From positions 1 to 52,630 of the forward strand of contig QHRX01000006.1 of NCBI GenBank assembly GCA_003221455.1: 52,630 nt of DNA, given 5' to 3'. Source of the stretch: Candidatus Rokuibacteriota bacterium. Its GTDB lineage: Bacteria; Methylomirabilota; Methylomirabilia; Rokubacteriales; CSP1-6. Positions 1-7,551 of the stretch are shown here, one piece after another; the first letter of the stretch is position 1; every line of letters starts with the position of its first letter. The position numbers and the translations under genes were made by a program. The notes under the pieces were generated by a model. That model ran no database searches, had not been told where the DNA came from, and worked only from the letters and a program-made list of their open reading frames with translations.

Positions 1-994
1 CGAAGACGTGGGGCAGGTCCTCGGGCGCGATCCCCGTGCCGCTGTCGGCGACGGAGACGGATACCTCGCGTGGCCGGGTGCCCTCCAGGTTCAGCTCACA
101 CGCGATGCGGATGGATCCTCCCGCCGGCGTGTGCTGCAGGGCGTTGGCGAGGAGGTTGGCGACGACCTGTCGGATGCGGACCGGATCGATCTCGACCGGG
201 GGTGCAGTGGCCCGGCACTCGGTCGTGACGAGGACCCCTGCGGCCTCCGCCTTCGGTCGGAATGCCGTCACCACGTCGTGGATAAGCACACCGAGATCCA
301 CGCCTTCGCGGTGGAGCGCCAGCGCGCCCGTCTCCGCCAGTGCCAGGGTCCTCAGATCTTCGATCAGCGTGGACAACACTCGCGTCTCCTCGAGGACCGC
401 CGAGAGGTGGGAATCGTCCCGCGCGTAGACGCCGTCGAGTAGCCCTTCGAGGTTGCCCTGGACGACGGCAAGCGGGGTCCGCAACTCGTGCGCGATGTCG
501 GCGAGGAGACTCCGGCGTGTCGCCTCGTGGCCTTGGAGGCGCGTCGCCATGTCGTTGAATGCGTGCGCGAGCCGCCGGACCTCCGGCGGACCACGCTCGA
601 TGACCCGGACGGCGTAGTCCCCCGCCGCCAGCTGTCCGGCCGCCGCCATCACGTCGGCAACGGGAGAGGCGAGGCGTCGGAGCGCCCGGGCCGCCACGAA
701 GAGGCCCGAGGCTAACAGGATGGTCAGCCCGACGGTCGCCCACCAGATGACGAAAGCGCCGACGGGGACCTGGACAAGCCGTAGGGCCACCGCCACGGCC
801 GAGAGGAGTACCGTGACGACGCCGGCCGCGAAGACGAAGAGCGCGGCGAGCACGACGGCCAGGCGCCACACGAACCGTCCGCGCATCGCCCGCCACCGCG
901 CCCACGGCGGACCGGCAGGTGGCCATGACTCGTCCGCCGGCCACCACGGCGGTCTGCGTCTCTCAGCCTGAGGCCAGGAGCAGCCGTACCTCAT
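1..994 (-). CDS. Sensor histidine kinase, C-terminus cut by window edge
   Basis: Two-component sensor kinase; 331 residues are present and the ATPase domain is truncated at the window start. It should phosphorylate the OmpR-type regulator encoded immediately upstream. Hydrophobic segments lie at about residues 42-68 and 79-100 with only about ten residues between them, so there is almost no periplasmic sensor domain. A HAMP-like linker follows, then ADIAHELRTPL with phosphoacceptor His169, an N-box (ANLLANAL) and the G1 box DSGTGI close to the edge. The ATG at 994 overlaps the regulator stop (TGATG) and has GGAG five bases upstream, so translation is probably coupled; an ATG at 886 would remove an odd Trp/Pro-rich 36-residue leader. 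The tiny loop suggests it senses the membrane itself or the small membrane protein at 1747-2145 (inference). Confidence 0.9.
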   Translation of the reverse strand, partial: MRYGCSWPQAERRRPPWWPADESWPPAGPPWARWRAMRGRFVWRLAVVLAALFVFAAGVVTVLLSAVAVALRLVQVPVGAFVIWWATVGLTILLASGLFVAARALRRLASPVADVMAAAGQLAAGDYAVRVIERGPPEVRRLAHAFNDMATRLQGHEATRRSLLADIAHELRTPLAVVQGNLEGLLDGVYARDDSHLSAVLEETRVLSTLIEDLRTLALAETGALALHREGVDLGVLIHDVVTAFRPKAEAAGVLVTTECRATAPPVEIDPVRIRQVVANLLANALQHTPAGGSIRIACELNLEGTRPREVSVSVADSGTGIAPEDLPHVF

Positions 995-1674
995 CACGGC
1001 TCCGCGAGCCTGTACCCCACGCCATAGACCGTCAGGAGGTATCGTGGGCGTCGCGGATCGGGCTCTAGCTTGCGCCGGATGTTCTTGATGTGAGCGTCGA
1101 TCGCGCGCTCGTAGGACTCGAACGCCACGCCGTGGAGCGCGTCGAGCAGCTGCGCCCGCGTGAACACGCGGCCGGGCGAGCCCGCCAGGGCGGCGACGAG
1201 CTGGAACTCCGTGGGCGTCAGGTCTACCGGCCGATCGCCGACGCTGGCTCGCAGGCGCGACCGGTCGACGACCAGGTCCCCCACGCGAACCGTCTCGCCG
1301 CCCGTCCGGGCTAGCGCCCAGCGCCGGAGGACGGCGCGGGCGCGTGCGACGAGCTCCTTCGGACTGAACGGCTTGGTCATGTAGTCGTCGGCGCCGAGCT
1401 CGAGGCCGATCAGCTTGTCCGACTCTTCGCCGCGCGCCGTGAGCATGATGATGGGCACCGTCGAGTCCTTGCGCAGAGCGCGCGCGACGTCGAGACCGTC
1501 CATGTCGGGCAGACGAAGATCGAGGACGATCAGCTCCGGACGCTCGCGCGCGACCGCCTTCAGCGCGAACCGGCCGTCTCCAGCCGTCACCACGCGGAAA
1601 CCGGCGTGCTCCAGGTAATCGCGCGCGAACTGCGCGATCTTCGGCTCGTCCTCGACGACGAGGATGGTGGTCAC
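994..1674 (-). CDS. OmpR/PhoB-family response regulator
   Basis: DNA-binding response regulator of 226 residues, the normal length for the OmpR/PhoB group. The receiver domain covers roughly residues 1-115, with acidic pair Glu8-Asp9, phosphoacceptor Asp52 (VLDLRLPDMDG) and Lys101 in the MTKPFSP loop. The C-terminal winged helix covers about residues 130-226 and ends in the typical YLLTVYGVGYRL hairpin. It lies between a small membrane protein and the cognate kinase and overlaps the kinase start by one base. Direct repeats at 2211-2252, upstream of the first gene of this set, are candidate binding sites, so autoregulation is likely. Which genes it controls elsewhere cannot be told from the sequence. 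Confidence 0.95.
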   Translation of the reverse strand: MTTILVVEDEPKIAQFARDYLEHAGFRVVTAGDGRFALKAVARERPELIVLDLRLPDMDGLDVARALRKDSTVPIIMLTARGEESDKLIGLELGADDYMTKPFSPKELVARARAVLRRWALARTGGETVRVGDLVVDRSRLRASVGDRPVDLTPTEFQLVAALAGSPGRVFTRAQLLDALHGVAFESYERAIDAHIKNIRRKLEPDPRRPRYLLTVYGVGYRLAEP

Positions 1675-1704
1675 AGGACGGGCTCGAGGCCGCCACGAGG
1701 CGCG

Positions 1705-1726
1705 GGCGGGGCGTTGTCGCCCCGCC
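1705..1726. other. Strong GC hairpin between two operon genes
   Basis: A perfect 9-bp inverted repeat (GGCGGGGCG, loop TTGT, CGCCCCGCC) lies in the 72 bases between the small membrane protein and the response regulator. No T-run follows on the minus strand, so it is not a classical terminator. It may protect the mRNA end or reduce read-through and so set the ratio of the first gene to the two-component genes. Confidence 0.5.
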
Positions 1727-1746
1727 CCGCCTGCCGAGGTCCGTGG

Positions 1747-2145
1747 CTAGGCGCTCTGGCCGCGCTCTTGCGTGGACTCATGCGCCCGGCTATGCCATTC
1801 CGCCAACATAGGCGGCCCCCCTGCCTTCGTCAGTCTGTACGGTCCCGCGCACCGCGGCCCCCAGAACACCGCGCGAAGGAGGCCGAAGATGAGCACCACG
1901 CCCAGCAGCGGGAACAGGAAGCCGAAGAAGCCGAAGACGAACGGTCCGTGGTGCCAGAACGGGCCATAGGATCCGTCGTAGAGCACCCGTCCGCCGCTCG
2001 CGTCGGGTGCGGGCAGCCGACCGGCGTCCGCCAGGCCCCGGACCACGCCGGCCCTGTAGGCAGTCGTCCCGATCGCCGCCGCCGCGACGAGCGCCACGAG
2101 CCCCACCGCCACTCCAACCAGGATTCTGCGGTTCATGCGGTTCAT
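1747..2145 (-). CDS. Small two-helix membrane protein upstream of two-component genes
   Basis: A 132-residue inner-membrane protein of unknown function. Helix 1 (residues about 8-28, ILVGVAVGLVALVAAAAIGT) is followed by a soluble stretch, a His/Trp/Phe-rich segment (YGPFWHHGPFVFGFFGFLFP, about 61-80) and a second helix up to about residue 92. The cytoplasmic tail carries the motif AEWHSRAHE, which I recall from small membrane proteins often found beside OmpR-type two-component genes. It is the first gene of a minus-strand operon with the regulator and kinase, so it is probably a target or an accessory sensor of that system. The ATG at 2145 is chosen; an in-frame ATG three codons later is equally possible. 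Confidence 0.8.
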   Translation of the reverse strand: MNRMNRRILVGVAVGLVALVAAAAIGTTAYRAGVVRGLADAGRLPAPDASGGRVLYDGSYGPFWHHGPFVFGFFGFLFPLLGVVLIFGLLRAVFWGPRCAGPYRLTKAGGPPMLAEWHSRAHESTQERGQSA

Positions 2146-2485
2146 GATGGTCTCCTCTCCGGGCCGTCAGTGACGGCCACTCGTGCCATCACGCTGGAGC
2201 ATGACGAACGGTTGTGAAGAGGCTATGAATTCGCCGCGGAAGTGTTGTGAAGGTCTTCAACGGCCGCGGAAAGCCGTAGCCCTGCAAAAAGTCCCTCACA
2301 AGGCGAAGATCGCGGGGCGAGTCTGGCCGAATCGCGGGACGCCGGTCAATGCGGGTTGAGGGTTGCTTCAGGTTCGCCTCTCTTCGCTTCGGCCGCCTTG
2401 AAGGGGGGAGGTCTCCAATCTTCGGCTTACAGCGGAATCGTCGATGGGAACCTAGAACACGTCTGATTCGGGCCTGTGCGCGTTC
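2146..2485. other. Intergenic region with regulator sites
   Basis: 340 bases without a credible gene. The part next to 2145 holds the promoter region of the small-membrane-protein/regulator/kinase operon, including the phased repeats at 2211-2252. The rest, up to the stop of the TusA/MetE gene at 2486, shows no recognisable RNA or terminator. Confidence 0.6.
2211..2252. promoter_or_regulatory. Phased TGAA direct repeats, candidate OmpR-type operator
   Basis: GTTGTGAAG occurs at 2211-2219 and again at 2244-2252, exactly 33 bp apart, with a related element (TATGAA, TGAA core at 2226) 11 bp after the first and a weaker one (GGAA, 2238) about 11 bp further. Eleven-base spacing on one face of the helix is the known arrangement of OmpR/PhoB-family sites. 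It lies about 66 bp upstream of the first gene of the operon that encodes such a regulator. Confidence 0.55.
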
Positions 2486-4015
2486 TCACGGGCGCCTCCG
2501 CAGCTCCGCCGCGGCGTCGGCGATGGCCCGCAGCTTGGCCTCCGCCACGGGGGCGGAGGTCACCGGGTTGTCGGCGAAGGTGGCGAAGCCGCAGTCGGGG
2601 GTGAGCACCACGCGCTCCGGTCCCACCAGCTCGATGGCCCGTCGCGCGCGCTCGACGATTTCCGCGACAGGTTCGATTCGCTCCCGCTTCTGGTTCACGA
2701 TTCCCACACCGAGACGGACCGCCGGCGGCAGTGCCTTCAGGATGCCGAGATCGCCCGCCCGCGGTGTGCACAGCTCCAACAGGAGCGTGCCGACGGCGAG
2801 GCGCTCGAACACCGGCAAGAGCGCTCCGTAGTCGCCGGTCAGGGCGACGGCTTCGTCGCGAGTCCAGTTGCCCCGGCAGACGTGGAGAGCTAGGCGGGCC
2901 GTCGGCAGGCCTGCCGTGACGCGGTTGAGGAGATCGGTGGCGAAGGCGAGCTCGTGCGCGGCGTCTCCCTTGTCGCTGAGCGCGCCGCACATGAAGCTCC
3001 GCGTGTTCTTGGTCCCGGTGAAGACGACCTCGGAGAGCACGGGTTCATCCAGCTGCACCAGCGCCGCGCCGCCGGCCAAGAGACCGTGGATCTCCTCGCG
3101 CAGGACCCGGACGATGTCCTCGGCGAGGTGCTCGCGCGACCGATAGGCACGGTCCGAGATGCACTCCATCCACATGATGCGGGTCAACAGGTACGGCCCG
3201 GGTAGTGCGACCTTCACCGGTTTGTCGGTCAGTGCGCGGACGGCCTCCAGCTCGGCCAGGGCCAGCGGCCGGCTCCGGCCGAGCGGGCCGAAGACGGCGG
3301 GATGCCGCACTTGGCTCGCCGGCACGTCTAGGGAGCGCATCTCGGCCTCGAACTGTTCGGGATCGTCGACCAGGGGCAAGAGGTCGGTCAGGGGAATGAG
3401 CTGACAGTTGTCGAGGCGGCTCCCGACGAAGCTCGCGTAGTTGTCGCGGCGCTGCTCGCCGTCCGTCACCACGTCGACGCCGGCGCGAAGCTGCGCGGCG
3501 ACGGCGAGGCGGGTCGCGTCCTCGGCGGTGACCTCGAACGCCTCGTCCGAGAGCCTCCCTTCGATGTGCTCGTGGATGGCCGCGAGCATCCAGCGTGGCC
3601 GGGGCCAACTGCCGATACCCATGACCGCGAGGGGCGGAATCGCAGGGGCAGGGGCGGGAGGCGGCAGGCTCGTGGGAACGTGAACGGGCACGGTTGCGCG
3701 CGAGGTTACGAACGCCGGTCGTCCCCGTGCGGCGGCCTGTCGCCCTCCGCGCGCGGTGAGCGGCCCCTTGCAGACGAGGAAGCTCCGCTCGCGATCCCGT
3801 CGCGTCACGGACACGAGCTCGTTCCCAGTGAGCCGGCACCAGGCGGGGAAGTCCTCCTCGACCGAAATCTCCGTCGACGTGAACTCCAGCAGTTGGCCCG
3901 GCTCGAGGGGATCGATGTGCTGGCGAATCAAGAGGAGCAGGCCGTTGCCGCAGTCGAGGTCGCCGCCGTCGAACCAGGCGTCCGCGGCTATGGTGTGGCG
4001 CTCGACGTACTCCAC
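2486..4015 (-). CDS. TusA-like domain fused to MetE-type zinc methyltransferase
   Basis: A 509-residue two-domain protein. Residues about 1-85 form a TusA/SirA-like fold (LEPGQLLEFTSTEISVEED, then FPAWCRLTGNELVSV), but the CPxP sulfur-carrier cysteine is replaced by leucines; cysteines remain at 22 and 60. A Pro/Ala-rich linker (about 110-128) leads to a cobalamin-independent methionine-synthase-like barrel (about 129-509) with all four expected zinc ligands: His378 and Cys380 (LHVCRGN), Glu415 and Cys475 (TPDCGF). The N-terminal folate half of classical MetE is absent. The enzyme should activate a thiol with zinc for alkyl transfer; donor and thiol are unknown. It is last in an operon with DsrE-like, TusA-like and Phn-type transporter genes. 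The start is GTG at 4015, 20 bases after the DsrE stop; no better start is visible. Confidence 0.85.
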   Translation of the reverse strand: MEYVERHTIAADAWFDGGDLDCGNGLLLLIRQHIDPLEPGQLLEFTSTEISVEEDFPAWCRLTGNELVSVTRRDRERSFLVCKGPLTARGGRQAAARGRPAFVTSRATVPVHVPTSLPPPAPAPAIPPLAVMGIGSWPRPRWMLAAIHEHIEGRLSDEAFEVTAEDATRLAVAAQLRAGVDVVTDGEQRRDNYASFVGSRLDNCQLIPLTDLLPLVDDPEQFEAEMRSLDVPASQVRHPAVFGPLGRSRPLALAELEAVRALTDKPVKVALPGPYLLTRIMWMECISDRAYRSREHLAEDIVRVLREEIHGLLAGGAALVQLDEPVLSEVVFTGTKNTRSFMCGALSDKGDAAHELAFATDLLNRVTAGLPTARLALHVCRGNWTRDEAVALTGDYGALLPVFERLAVGTLLLELCTPRAGDLGILKALPPAVRLGVGIVNQKRERIEPVAEIVERARRAIELVGPERVVLTPDCGFATFADNPVTSAPVAEAKLRAIADAAAELRRRP

Positions 4016-4035
4016 GGCCAGCTCCTCCAGGTCCT

Positions 4036-4398
4036 CTAGTAGCTTACGCAGGGACTGCCGTCAGACAGAAACTCGACCAGCTTTGCTCCCCCCACGATGG
4101 TCGCCCCCGCGACCAGATTGTGCTCGTCGAGCTTCCGCTTCTTGAAGCATGGCGAGCAGACGTAGATCGTCCCGCCCGCCTTCGTGAAGTTGTCCAACAG
4201 CTCGCGCAGCGGGGCGAACCCCTCCTCGTGGATGCCGTCGGCGACACCCTTCTGGGCCAGGCGGACGCCCTCCACGCTCAGGAAGACCATCGTCTCCTTG
4301 CCGGAGCCCACGGCGGCGTTCGCCACCACGAAGGCGACCGTCGCCTTGTCAGTGTTGTCCTTGGAGTGGGTGAGGCTGACACAGAACTTGTTGGCCAT
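4036..4398 (-). CDS. DsrE-like sulfur-relay protein
   Basis: A 120-residue soluble protein of the DsrE/DsrF (YchN) fold. The N-terminus (KFCVSLTHSKDNTDKATVAF) forms the first strand and helix, and GKETMVFLSVEGVRLA is the typical second strand. Cysteines 81 and 84 (IYVCSPCFKKR) sit where DsrE-family proteins carry their conserved cysteine, so persulfide chemistry is plausible. It lies between two genes with TusA-like domains, which in characterised systems exchange sulfur with DsrE proteins. The ATG at 4398 lies three bases after the stop of the TusA-like gene, with AAGGAG just upstream. The sulfur donor and acceptor are unknown. Confidence 0.88.
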   Translation of the reverse strand: MANKFCVSLTHSKDNTDKATVAFVVANAAVGSGKETMVFLSVEGVRLAQKGVADGIHEEGFAPLRELLDNFTKAGGTIYVCSPCFKKRKLDEHNLVAGATIVGGAKLVEFLSDGSPCVSY

Positions 4399-4401
4399 GG
4401 C

Positions 4402-4671
4402 TCAGTGCTCCTTTCTTCGAATGAGGTAGACGGGATGATCGGCGGCCAGGAGTGTGTGGCCAGTGAGCCGGCACCACGCCGGCAGGTCCTCGGGCGCCCC
4501 TGCGTCCAGGGCGACGAGGCGCAACACATGACCGGGGCGCATCGCCTCCATGCGCCCGCGGAGCTGGCGTCGACCCGCGGTGGGGATGCCGCCGGCTGTC
4601 CGTGCCCCTGGGTCATGCCGGGCTCCCGACCGGAGTGTCGCGTGCGTAGATCTGCTCGAGCGCCTGCGCAT
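4402..4671 (-). CDS. Small TusA-like protein, start uncertain
   Basis: The last 49 residues (from an ATG at 4551) match a TusA-type fold: RPGHVLRLVALDAGAPEDLP, then AWCRLTGHTLL and a basic end. The AWCRLTG motif is nearly the same as in the downstream TusA/MetE fusion, so the two may be related by duplication. Similarity seems to continue upstream (GGIPTAGRRQLRGRMEAM looks like the first strand and helix of TusA), but the CPxP cysteine is missing. The only upstream ATG in this frame is at 4671, inside the 3' end of the ABC-ATPase gene in another frame, with no clear ribosome site. The ATPase stop (4613-4615) overlaps an ATG at 4616 that opens a different frame. Either a long overlap or a small frameshift could explain this. 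Confidence 0.6.
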   Translation of the reverse strand: MRRRSSRSTHATLRSGARHDPGARTAGGIPTAGRRQLRGRMEAMRPGHVLRLVALDAGAPEDLPAWCRLTGHTLLAADHPVYLIRRKEH

Positions 4672-5440
4672 CGACGCGGTCAGCCGGCGCATCCTCGACG
4701 ACGCGCCCCGCGCGGAGCGCGATAATCCGATCCGCATACGACGTGGCCAGGTGGACCTGGTGCAGGCTTGCCACGACCGCCACCCCGGTGCGCGCGACGG
4801 CGTGGAGCATCTCCAGCACCACGGACGCGGATTCCGGATCGAGGCTGGCGACCGGTTCGTCGGCGAGGATGACGGTCGCCTCCTGCGCGAGGGCGCGGGC
4901 GATCGCGACGCGCTGCTGCTGGCCGCCGGAGAGCTCGTCGGCACGCGCGTAGGCGCGGTCGAGCAGGCCGACCGCGTCCAGGCAGGCCAGCGCCCGCTGC
5001 CGATCGGACTTCGCGAAGCGGCCCACGAGGACCCGCCACGTCGAGACCGTGGCCAGTCGGCCAGCGAGCACGTTGCGGTGGGCCGTCAGGCGTCGCACCA
5101 GGTTGAACTGCTGGAAGATGAGGGCGATCTCGTGGCGCGCCGCTCGCTGCGCGCGGCCGCCGATCCGGTAGATGTCCTGGTCCCGCACGCTGACCGAGCC
5201 CGCATCGGGGCGCGTGAGACCGGTCAGGCACCGAAAGAGCGTGGTCTTGCCGGCGCCGCTCGGGCCCAGGACGGCCACGAACTCCCCGGGATCGATGGAG
5301 AATGAAACGTCGACGAGCGCGGGAGCCGCGCTGCCGTAGCGCTTGGTGAGGCCGTGGACTCGGACGATGGCCTCTGGCCTGCCGCTGGCCACCGCCGCCC
5401 CGGCAGCCCGGCGCGTGATCGCGGGTCGCCCGAGGCTCAT
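4613..5440 (-). CDS. phnC: PhnC-type ABC transporter ATP-binding protein
   Basis: ATPase of a phosphonate/phosphite-type importer, 275 residues. Motifs in order: Walker A GPSGAGKTT (59-67), Q-loop IFQQFNLV (about 108-115), signature LSGGQQQR (170-177), Walker B VILADEPVASLDP (190-202) and switch His227. The ATG at 5440 overlaps the permease stop (ATGA). An N-terminal extension of about 25 residues precedes the usual family start. The assignment to the PhnC group rests on sequence and on the neighbouring PhnE- and PhnD-like genes. The substrate is not proven: there are no C-P lyase or phosphonatase genes nearby, while sulfur-relay genes follow directly, so a sulfur compound is an alternative. 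Confidence 0.9.
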   Translation of the reverse strand: MSLGRPAITRRAAGAAVASGRPEAIVRVHGLTKRYGSAAPALVDVSFSIDPGEFVAVLGPSGAGKTTLFRCLTGLTRPDAGSVSVRDQDIYRIGGRAQRAARHEIALIFQQFNLVRRLTAHRNVLAGRLATVSTWRVLVGRFAKSDRQRALACLDAVGLLDRAYARADELSGGQQQRVAIARALAQEATVILADEPVASLDPESASVVLEMLHAVARTGVAVVASLHQVHLATSYADRIIALRAGRVVEDAPADRVDAQALEQIYARDTPVGSPA

Positions 5441-6246
5441 TCCAGGCGCCGCCGAACCCACTGACTGCCATGGTCGATGAGCGTGACCATGACGAGGATG
5501 ATCGTGATGATGGTCAGGAGCCGCGGGAAGTCGAGGAGATCCATCGAGTTTTTGAGTTCTTGTCCGATGCCACCCGCCCCCACCACGCCGAGAACGGTCG
5601 ACGCCCGCACGTTGAATTCCCACCAGAACAGCCCGATCGACAGGAGGCTGGGGGCGACGTCGGGGACCAAGGCGAAGGCGAGCACCTTGACCCGGGAGGC
5701 CCCCGTGACCGCGGCGGCCTCGAGCGGCCCCGGCGGGATGTTCTCGATTGCCTCGGCCCACAGCTTGGCCGTGCTCCCCCAAGTGTGGAACGCGATCCCG
5801 AGGACCCCCGCGAACGGGCCAAGACCGACCGCGGCGACAAAGAGGAGGGCGAAGACGAACGAATCGATGCCCCGGAGCATATTGAGGAACCACCGGGTGG
5901 GATAGTAGAGCGCCATCGAGGGCGTGACGTTCCGCGCCGCGAGGACACAGAGGGGGAGCGCGAGCAGCGCCGCACCGCTGGTACCGAGCGCGGCCATCGC
6001 CACGGTCTCGGCCGCGCGTCGGAACAGCACGGGCAGTTCGTCGGTGGCGGGCGGCCAGGACTTGGCCGCCCACGAGGCCATCCGAGGCAGCCCCGTGACG
6101 AGCTTGCCGACGTCGACTTTGGCCAAGTGCCAGCAGACCGAGTAGATCGCCGCGAGCGCGACGATCGTCACGACGAACCGGAGGCGGCTGGCGGCAAGCC
6201 ACCCGAGCTCGGGCTCGGGATACTCGCGAGCGGGCACGGCGGTCAT
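5437..6246 (-). CDS. phnE: PhnE-type ABC transporter permease
   Basis: Inner-membrane permease of about 269 residues for the importer encoded with phnC and phnD. It has about six hydrophobic segments; the first follows a short cytoplasmic N-terminus (RFVVTIVALAAIYSVCWHLA). The EAA-like coupling loop is visible as EAAAVTGASRVKVLAFALVP, a form typical of PhnE, and NMLRGIDSFVFALLFV is also characteristic. The start is set at ATG 6246, although GTG 6252 two codons earlier is possible. The stop overlaps the phnC start. It lies 21 bases after phnD, consistent with one transcript. Confidence 0.92.
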   Translation of the reverse strand: MTAVPAREYPEPELGWLAASRLRFVVTIVALAAIYSVCWHLAKVDVGKLVTGLPRMASWAAKSWPPATDELPVLFRRAAETVAMAALGTSGAALLALPLCVLAARNVTPSMALYYPTRWFLNMLRGIDSFVFALLFVAAVGLGPFAGVLGIAFHTWGSTAKLWAEAIENIPPGPLEAAAVTGASRVKVLAFALVPDVAPSLLSIGLFWWEFNVRASTVLGVVGAGGIGQELKNSMDLLDFPRLLTIITIILVMVTLIDHGSQWVRRRLE

Positions 6247-6267
6247 AGACACACCCGTGAGGCGCCT

Positions 6268-7155
6268 CTACTTCCTCTTGATGCGCCCGACGAGCACACC
6301 GGCATCCTCGATCATCTTGTAGCTGGTGTGGGTTGCCGCCACGAACCCCGTATAGTGGTTGGGGAGCAGGGGCTTGGCGTCGGCCTCCGAGATGCCGAGC
6401 AGGATAGTTTGGATCCGCTGGGTCAGGGCCGGATCGAAGCCATGGCGCACGGCGATCGCGTCGTTCGGCAGGGGGTCGGACTGCCAGACGATCTCGGTGG
6501 CGCTCCTGTCGAGCCTGCCCGACTCGATCATCGCGGTCCGGTTGCGGTCGAAGTCGGTCGCGCAGTCGGCCTGCCCGCTGGCCACCGCGATCTCATTCGC
6601 GGCGTGCGTCGCGCCGTCCGAGTACTGGAAGTACTCCTTCGGCTCGATGCCCTTGGTTCTGAACCACGCGGTGGGAATGAGCCAGCCCGAGGTCGAGCCG
6701 ACGTCGGCGAACGACACGCGACGGCCCTTGGCGTCCTGCGGCCAGCTCTTGACGCCACCGCCCGGCCGGCACACGACGATGGCGTGGTAGAGCGGCTTGC
6801 CGTCGTACTTGGCCGTGGCGATCGCGGTGACGCCGGAGTCGTTGTTGGCGAGGATATAGCCCCACGGACCCATCCACGCCACGTCCACCTGGTCGTTCGC
6901 GAGCGCCACCGCGATGCCGGCCCAGTCGGTGGTGGCGACGAGGTCGTACTCGCGATTGAGCTTCTTCGCGAGGCCAGCGAAGAACGACTCGAACGCCTTC
7001 TTGGTCTCCGAGGGCGTGGGCTGGAGCGGGCCGATGCCAAAGCGGAGCGTCTGATCCTGCGCGAGCGAGGGCGGGGGCGCCAGGAACACCCCAAGCGCGA
7101 ATGAAAACGCCAAGGTGCCGAGGCGCAGTCGAACCGATGGCGACGCCGGTGTCAT
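6268..7155 (-). CDS. phnD: PhnD-type periplasmic substrate-binding protein
   Basis: A 295-residue secreted binding protein that delivers substrate to PhnE/PhnC. A signal peptide spans about residues 1-33 (LGTLAFSFALGVFLAPPPSL, cleavage near AQDQ). The mature part begins FGIGPLQPTP and holds PhnD/PtxB-family landmarks: DVAWMGPWGYILA, FADVGSTSGWLIP and the late YTGFVAA stretch. The ATG at 7155 is chosen because AGGAGG lies nine bases upstream; a TTG at 7164 would start right against that site. The GSTSG motif normally contacts the anion. Binding could be to phosphonate, phosphite or phosphate, or, given the downstream sulfur genes, a related sulfonate or organosulfur anion. It is the first gene of the operon. 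Confidence 0.92.
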   Translation of the reverse strand: MTPASPSVRLRLGTLAFSFALGVFLAPPPSLAQDQTLRFGIGPLQPTPSETKKAFESFFAGLAKKLNREYDLVATTDWAGIAVALANDQVDVAWMGPWGYILANNDSGVTAIATAKYDGKPLYHAIVVCRPGGGVKSWPQDAKGRRVSFADVGSTSGWLIPTAWFRTKGIEPKEYFQYSDGATHAANEIAVASGQADCATDFDRNRTAMIESGRLDRSATEIVWQSDPLPNDAIAVRHGFDPALTQRIQTILLGISEADAKPLLPNHYTGFVAATHTSYKMIEDAGVLVGRIKRK

Positions 7156-7164
7156 CGCGGGCAA

Positions 7165-7170
7165 CCTCCT
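7165..7170 (-). promoter_or_regulatory. Consensus ribosome binding site of phnD
   Basis: AGGAGG on the minus strand, nine bases before the ATG at 7155. It decides that start over the in-frame TTG at 7164. Confidence 0.8.
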
Positions 7171-7551
7171 GTGAGTAGGGAGACGGGACTGCGGCGAACG
7201 GAGAAGGGGACTAGTCGGATTCCGCCGAGGAGTTCCTGGCGACCCCCGCGAGGACCGGACACCGGCCGCCGGCCGGTGAGGCCGCGAATCACAGACATGG
7301 GCCTGTTCGGGAGGGCCAAATGCCCCTGGTGCGCATCGCAGGCGTGACGGTACCGAAAAACGTTGCGGCGCGCAAGGTGGCCCGCGCCATGGCCACCAGG
7401 ACCGGTCTTGGCTCTTCCGACGTCGAAGGGGTTGTCAGCGAACGCCCTGGGGGGATCCTCTGTTCGCGCGGGGCCCACTGTCCCGTCGTCCCGGGCTCGG
7501 ACAGGGTGGACGCACTCCCGGCCAGACGCGCCCCGTCCGAACCGCCACCGA
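7171..7551. other. Intergenic leader region of the phn-type operon
   Basis: About 380 bases without a credible gene. A perfect 8-bp hairpin at 7260-7278 (CACCGGCC, loop GCC, GGCCGGTG) lies in the probable 5' leader of phnD. I searched by eye for thiamine, SAM and cobalamin riboswitch cores and found none. No clear sigma70 promoter was found. Confidence 0.5.

Noticed and set aside
5470-7104. A 544-codon open frame on the plus strand
   Set aside because: Antisense to phnE and phnD; composition is Arg/Asp/Gly-rich with no recognisable fold.
7171-7551. Thiamine or cobalamin riboswitch before phnD
   Set aside because: No CTGAGA/ACC-type thiamine core or cobalamin box is visible; only a simple hairpin is present.
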